Part shown: one piece after another, positions 5,158 through 5,378 of the stretch
Layout: each line of letters starts with the position of its first letter
Numbering within the stretch: the stretch's first letter is position 1
Origin: Chloroflexota bacterium
GTDB taxonomy: Bacteria > Chloroflexota > Dehalococcoidia > UBA2247 > RBG-13-53-26
Direction: 5' to 3'
DNA length: 5,378 nt
NCBI GenBank assembly: GCA_017885485.1
Contig: JAFNFZ010000187.1
Coordinates: forward strand, 1,743 to 7,120
The notes under the pieces: generated by a model
Databases searched by the model: none
Seen by the model: the letters and a program-made list of their open reading frames with translations, nothing else
What the model was told of the DNA's origin: nothing
Position numbers and translations under genes: made by a program

Positions 5158-5182
5158 CTATGCCTCTGGAGCGGAGGCATAG
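5158..5182. promoter_or_regulatory. Perfect 9-bp inverted repeat across the tRNA-Leu promoter spacer
   Basis: CTATGCCTC (5158-5166) and GAGGCATAG (5174-5182) are exact reverse complements around the 7-nt centre TGGAGCG. The repeat ends on the base before the TATAAT -10 box. It therefore covers the -35 and the whole spacer, where a bound repressor, or a MerR-type regulator, would act. The binding protein is not identifiable. Confidence 0.5.
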
Positions 5183-5188
5183 TATAAT
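5160..5188 (+). promoter_or_regulatory. Promoter for tRNA-Leu(UAA)
   Basis: A perfect -10 TATAAT (5183-5188) lies 17 nt after a weak -35 ATGCCT (5160-5165, 3 of 6). Transcription would start near 5195, about 68 nt before the tRNA. On the minus strand the overlapping TATACT (5186-5181) could act as a second, divergent -10, but it has only a poor -35. Confidence 0.5.
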
Positions 5189-5220
5189 GACACTCTACTC
5201 GGGCAGTGCACAGGTCACGG

Positions 5221-5242
5221 TCAGGTACTGGTAAGAACCTGA
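5221..5242 (+). other. Leader hairpin before tRNA-Leu(UAA)
   Basis: TCAGGT (5221-5226) pairs perfectly with ACCTGA (5237-5242) around a 10-nt loop, within the predicted leader. It could guide 5' processing of the tRNA precursor. A 6-bp stem of this kind is weak evidence alone. Confidence 0.25.
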
Positions 5243-5262
5243 GCTAGGAGCAATGGCTAAGC

Positions 5263-5348
5263 GCCGAGGTGGCGGAACTGGCAGACGCAACGGACTTAAA
5301 ATCCGTTGGACTTCACGGTCCGTGCGGGTTCGACTCCCGCCCTCGGCA
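5263..5348 (+). tRNA. tRNA-Leu(UAA)
   Basis: This is an 86-nt tRNA (to the discriminator) with acceptor GCCGAGG (5263-5269) paired to CCTCGGC (5341-5347) and discriminator A (5348). The anticodon arm is ACGGA-CTTAAAA-TCCGT, with anticodon TAA at 5297-5299, reading UUA and UUG. The long variable arm and the T-arm GCGGG-TTCGACT-CCCGC fit class II. Unlike the other three tRNAs here, no CCA follows (TTC instead), so CCA must be added enzymatically. Confidence 0.95.
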
Positions 5349-5357
5349 TTCATCAGC

Positions 5358-5378
5358 GGTCGATCATCCAGATCGATC
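5358..5378 (+). terminator. Possible terminator stem after tRNA-Leu(UAA), cut by window end
   Basis: GGTCGATC (5358-5365) pairs with GATCGATC (5371-5378) around loop ATCCA: 8 bp with one G-T wobble. It starts 10 nt after the tRNA. A T tract, needed to call a terminator, would lie beyond the window. Confidence 0.3.

Noticed and set aside
1..5378. CRISPR array, insertion sequence or prophage
   Set aside because: There are no spaced identical repeats of CRISPR type and no transposase, integrase or phage gene. The repeats seen are protein-coding or tRNA-derived.

Overview
The window looks like a stretch of bacterial chromosome with moderately high GC. Bacterial signs are near-consensus -35/-10 promoters, strong Shine-Dalgarno (SD) sites (AAAGGAGG, AAAGGAGGT, GGAGGTGAT), a rho-independent terminator and tRNA genes that encode their own CCA. 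The gene mix is a PQQ-type propeller on a C-terminal membrane anchor, a DUF4097-type lipoprotein and small Pro/Ala-rich proteins. That would suit a Chloroflexota (Dehalococcoidia-like) genome. This placement is an inference from gene style, not a sequence match. No phage, transposon, integrase, CRISPR or resistance gene is visible.

Layout. Positions 1-24 are the 3' end of a tRNA, probably tRNA-Trp. A plus-strand operon follows (promoter about 150-178). Its first gene (266-1981) encodes a secreted seven-repeat beta-propeller with an Ig-like domain, a coiled stalk and a C-terminal membrane helix. The second (1995-2285) encodes a 96-residue one-helix membrane protein with a Pro-rich tail. The third (2423-2971) encodes a coiled-coil protein with a Pro/Ala/Glu repeat tail. 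The operon ends at a clear terminator (3009-3040). A promoter at 3121-3150 then drives tRNA-Leu(GAG) and tRNA-Cys(GCA), which lie only 2 nt apart. A stretch between that promoter and tRNA-Leu resembles a decayed tRNA.

The minus strand from 5002 to 3493 holds a two-gene unit: a DUF4097-type beta-repeat lipoprotein, then a gamma-glutamylcyclotransferase-fold protein. The intergenic region 5003-5262 carries a minus-strand promoter for the lipoprotein and a plus-strand promoter for tRNA-Leu(UAA). The plus-strand promoter has a perfect 9-bp inverted repeat across its spacer. The window ends in a hairpin just after that tRNA.

How the genes may work together. The plus-strand operon appears to build an envelope-anchored module: an external propeller on a stalk, a small membrane partner and a probably cytoplasmic coiled-coil protein. 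Its function is not evident. The minus-strand pair joins a surface beta-solenoid lipoprotein to a small cytoplasmic enzyme-like protein. All other content is tRNA genes and their control regions. No intergenic stretch exceeds 300 bases.
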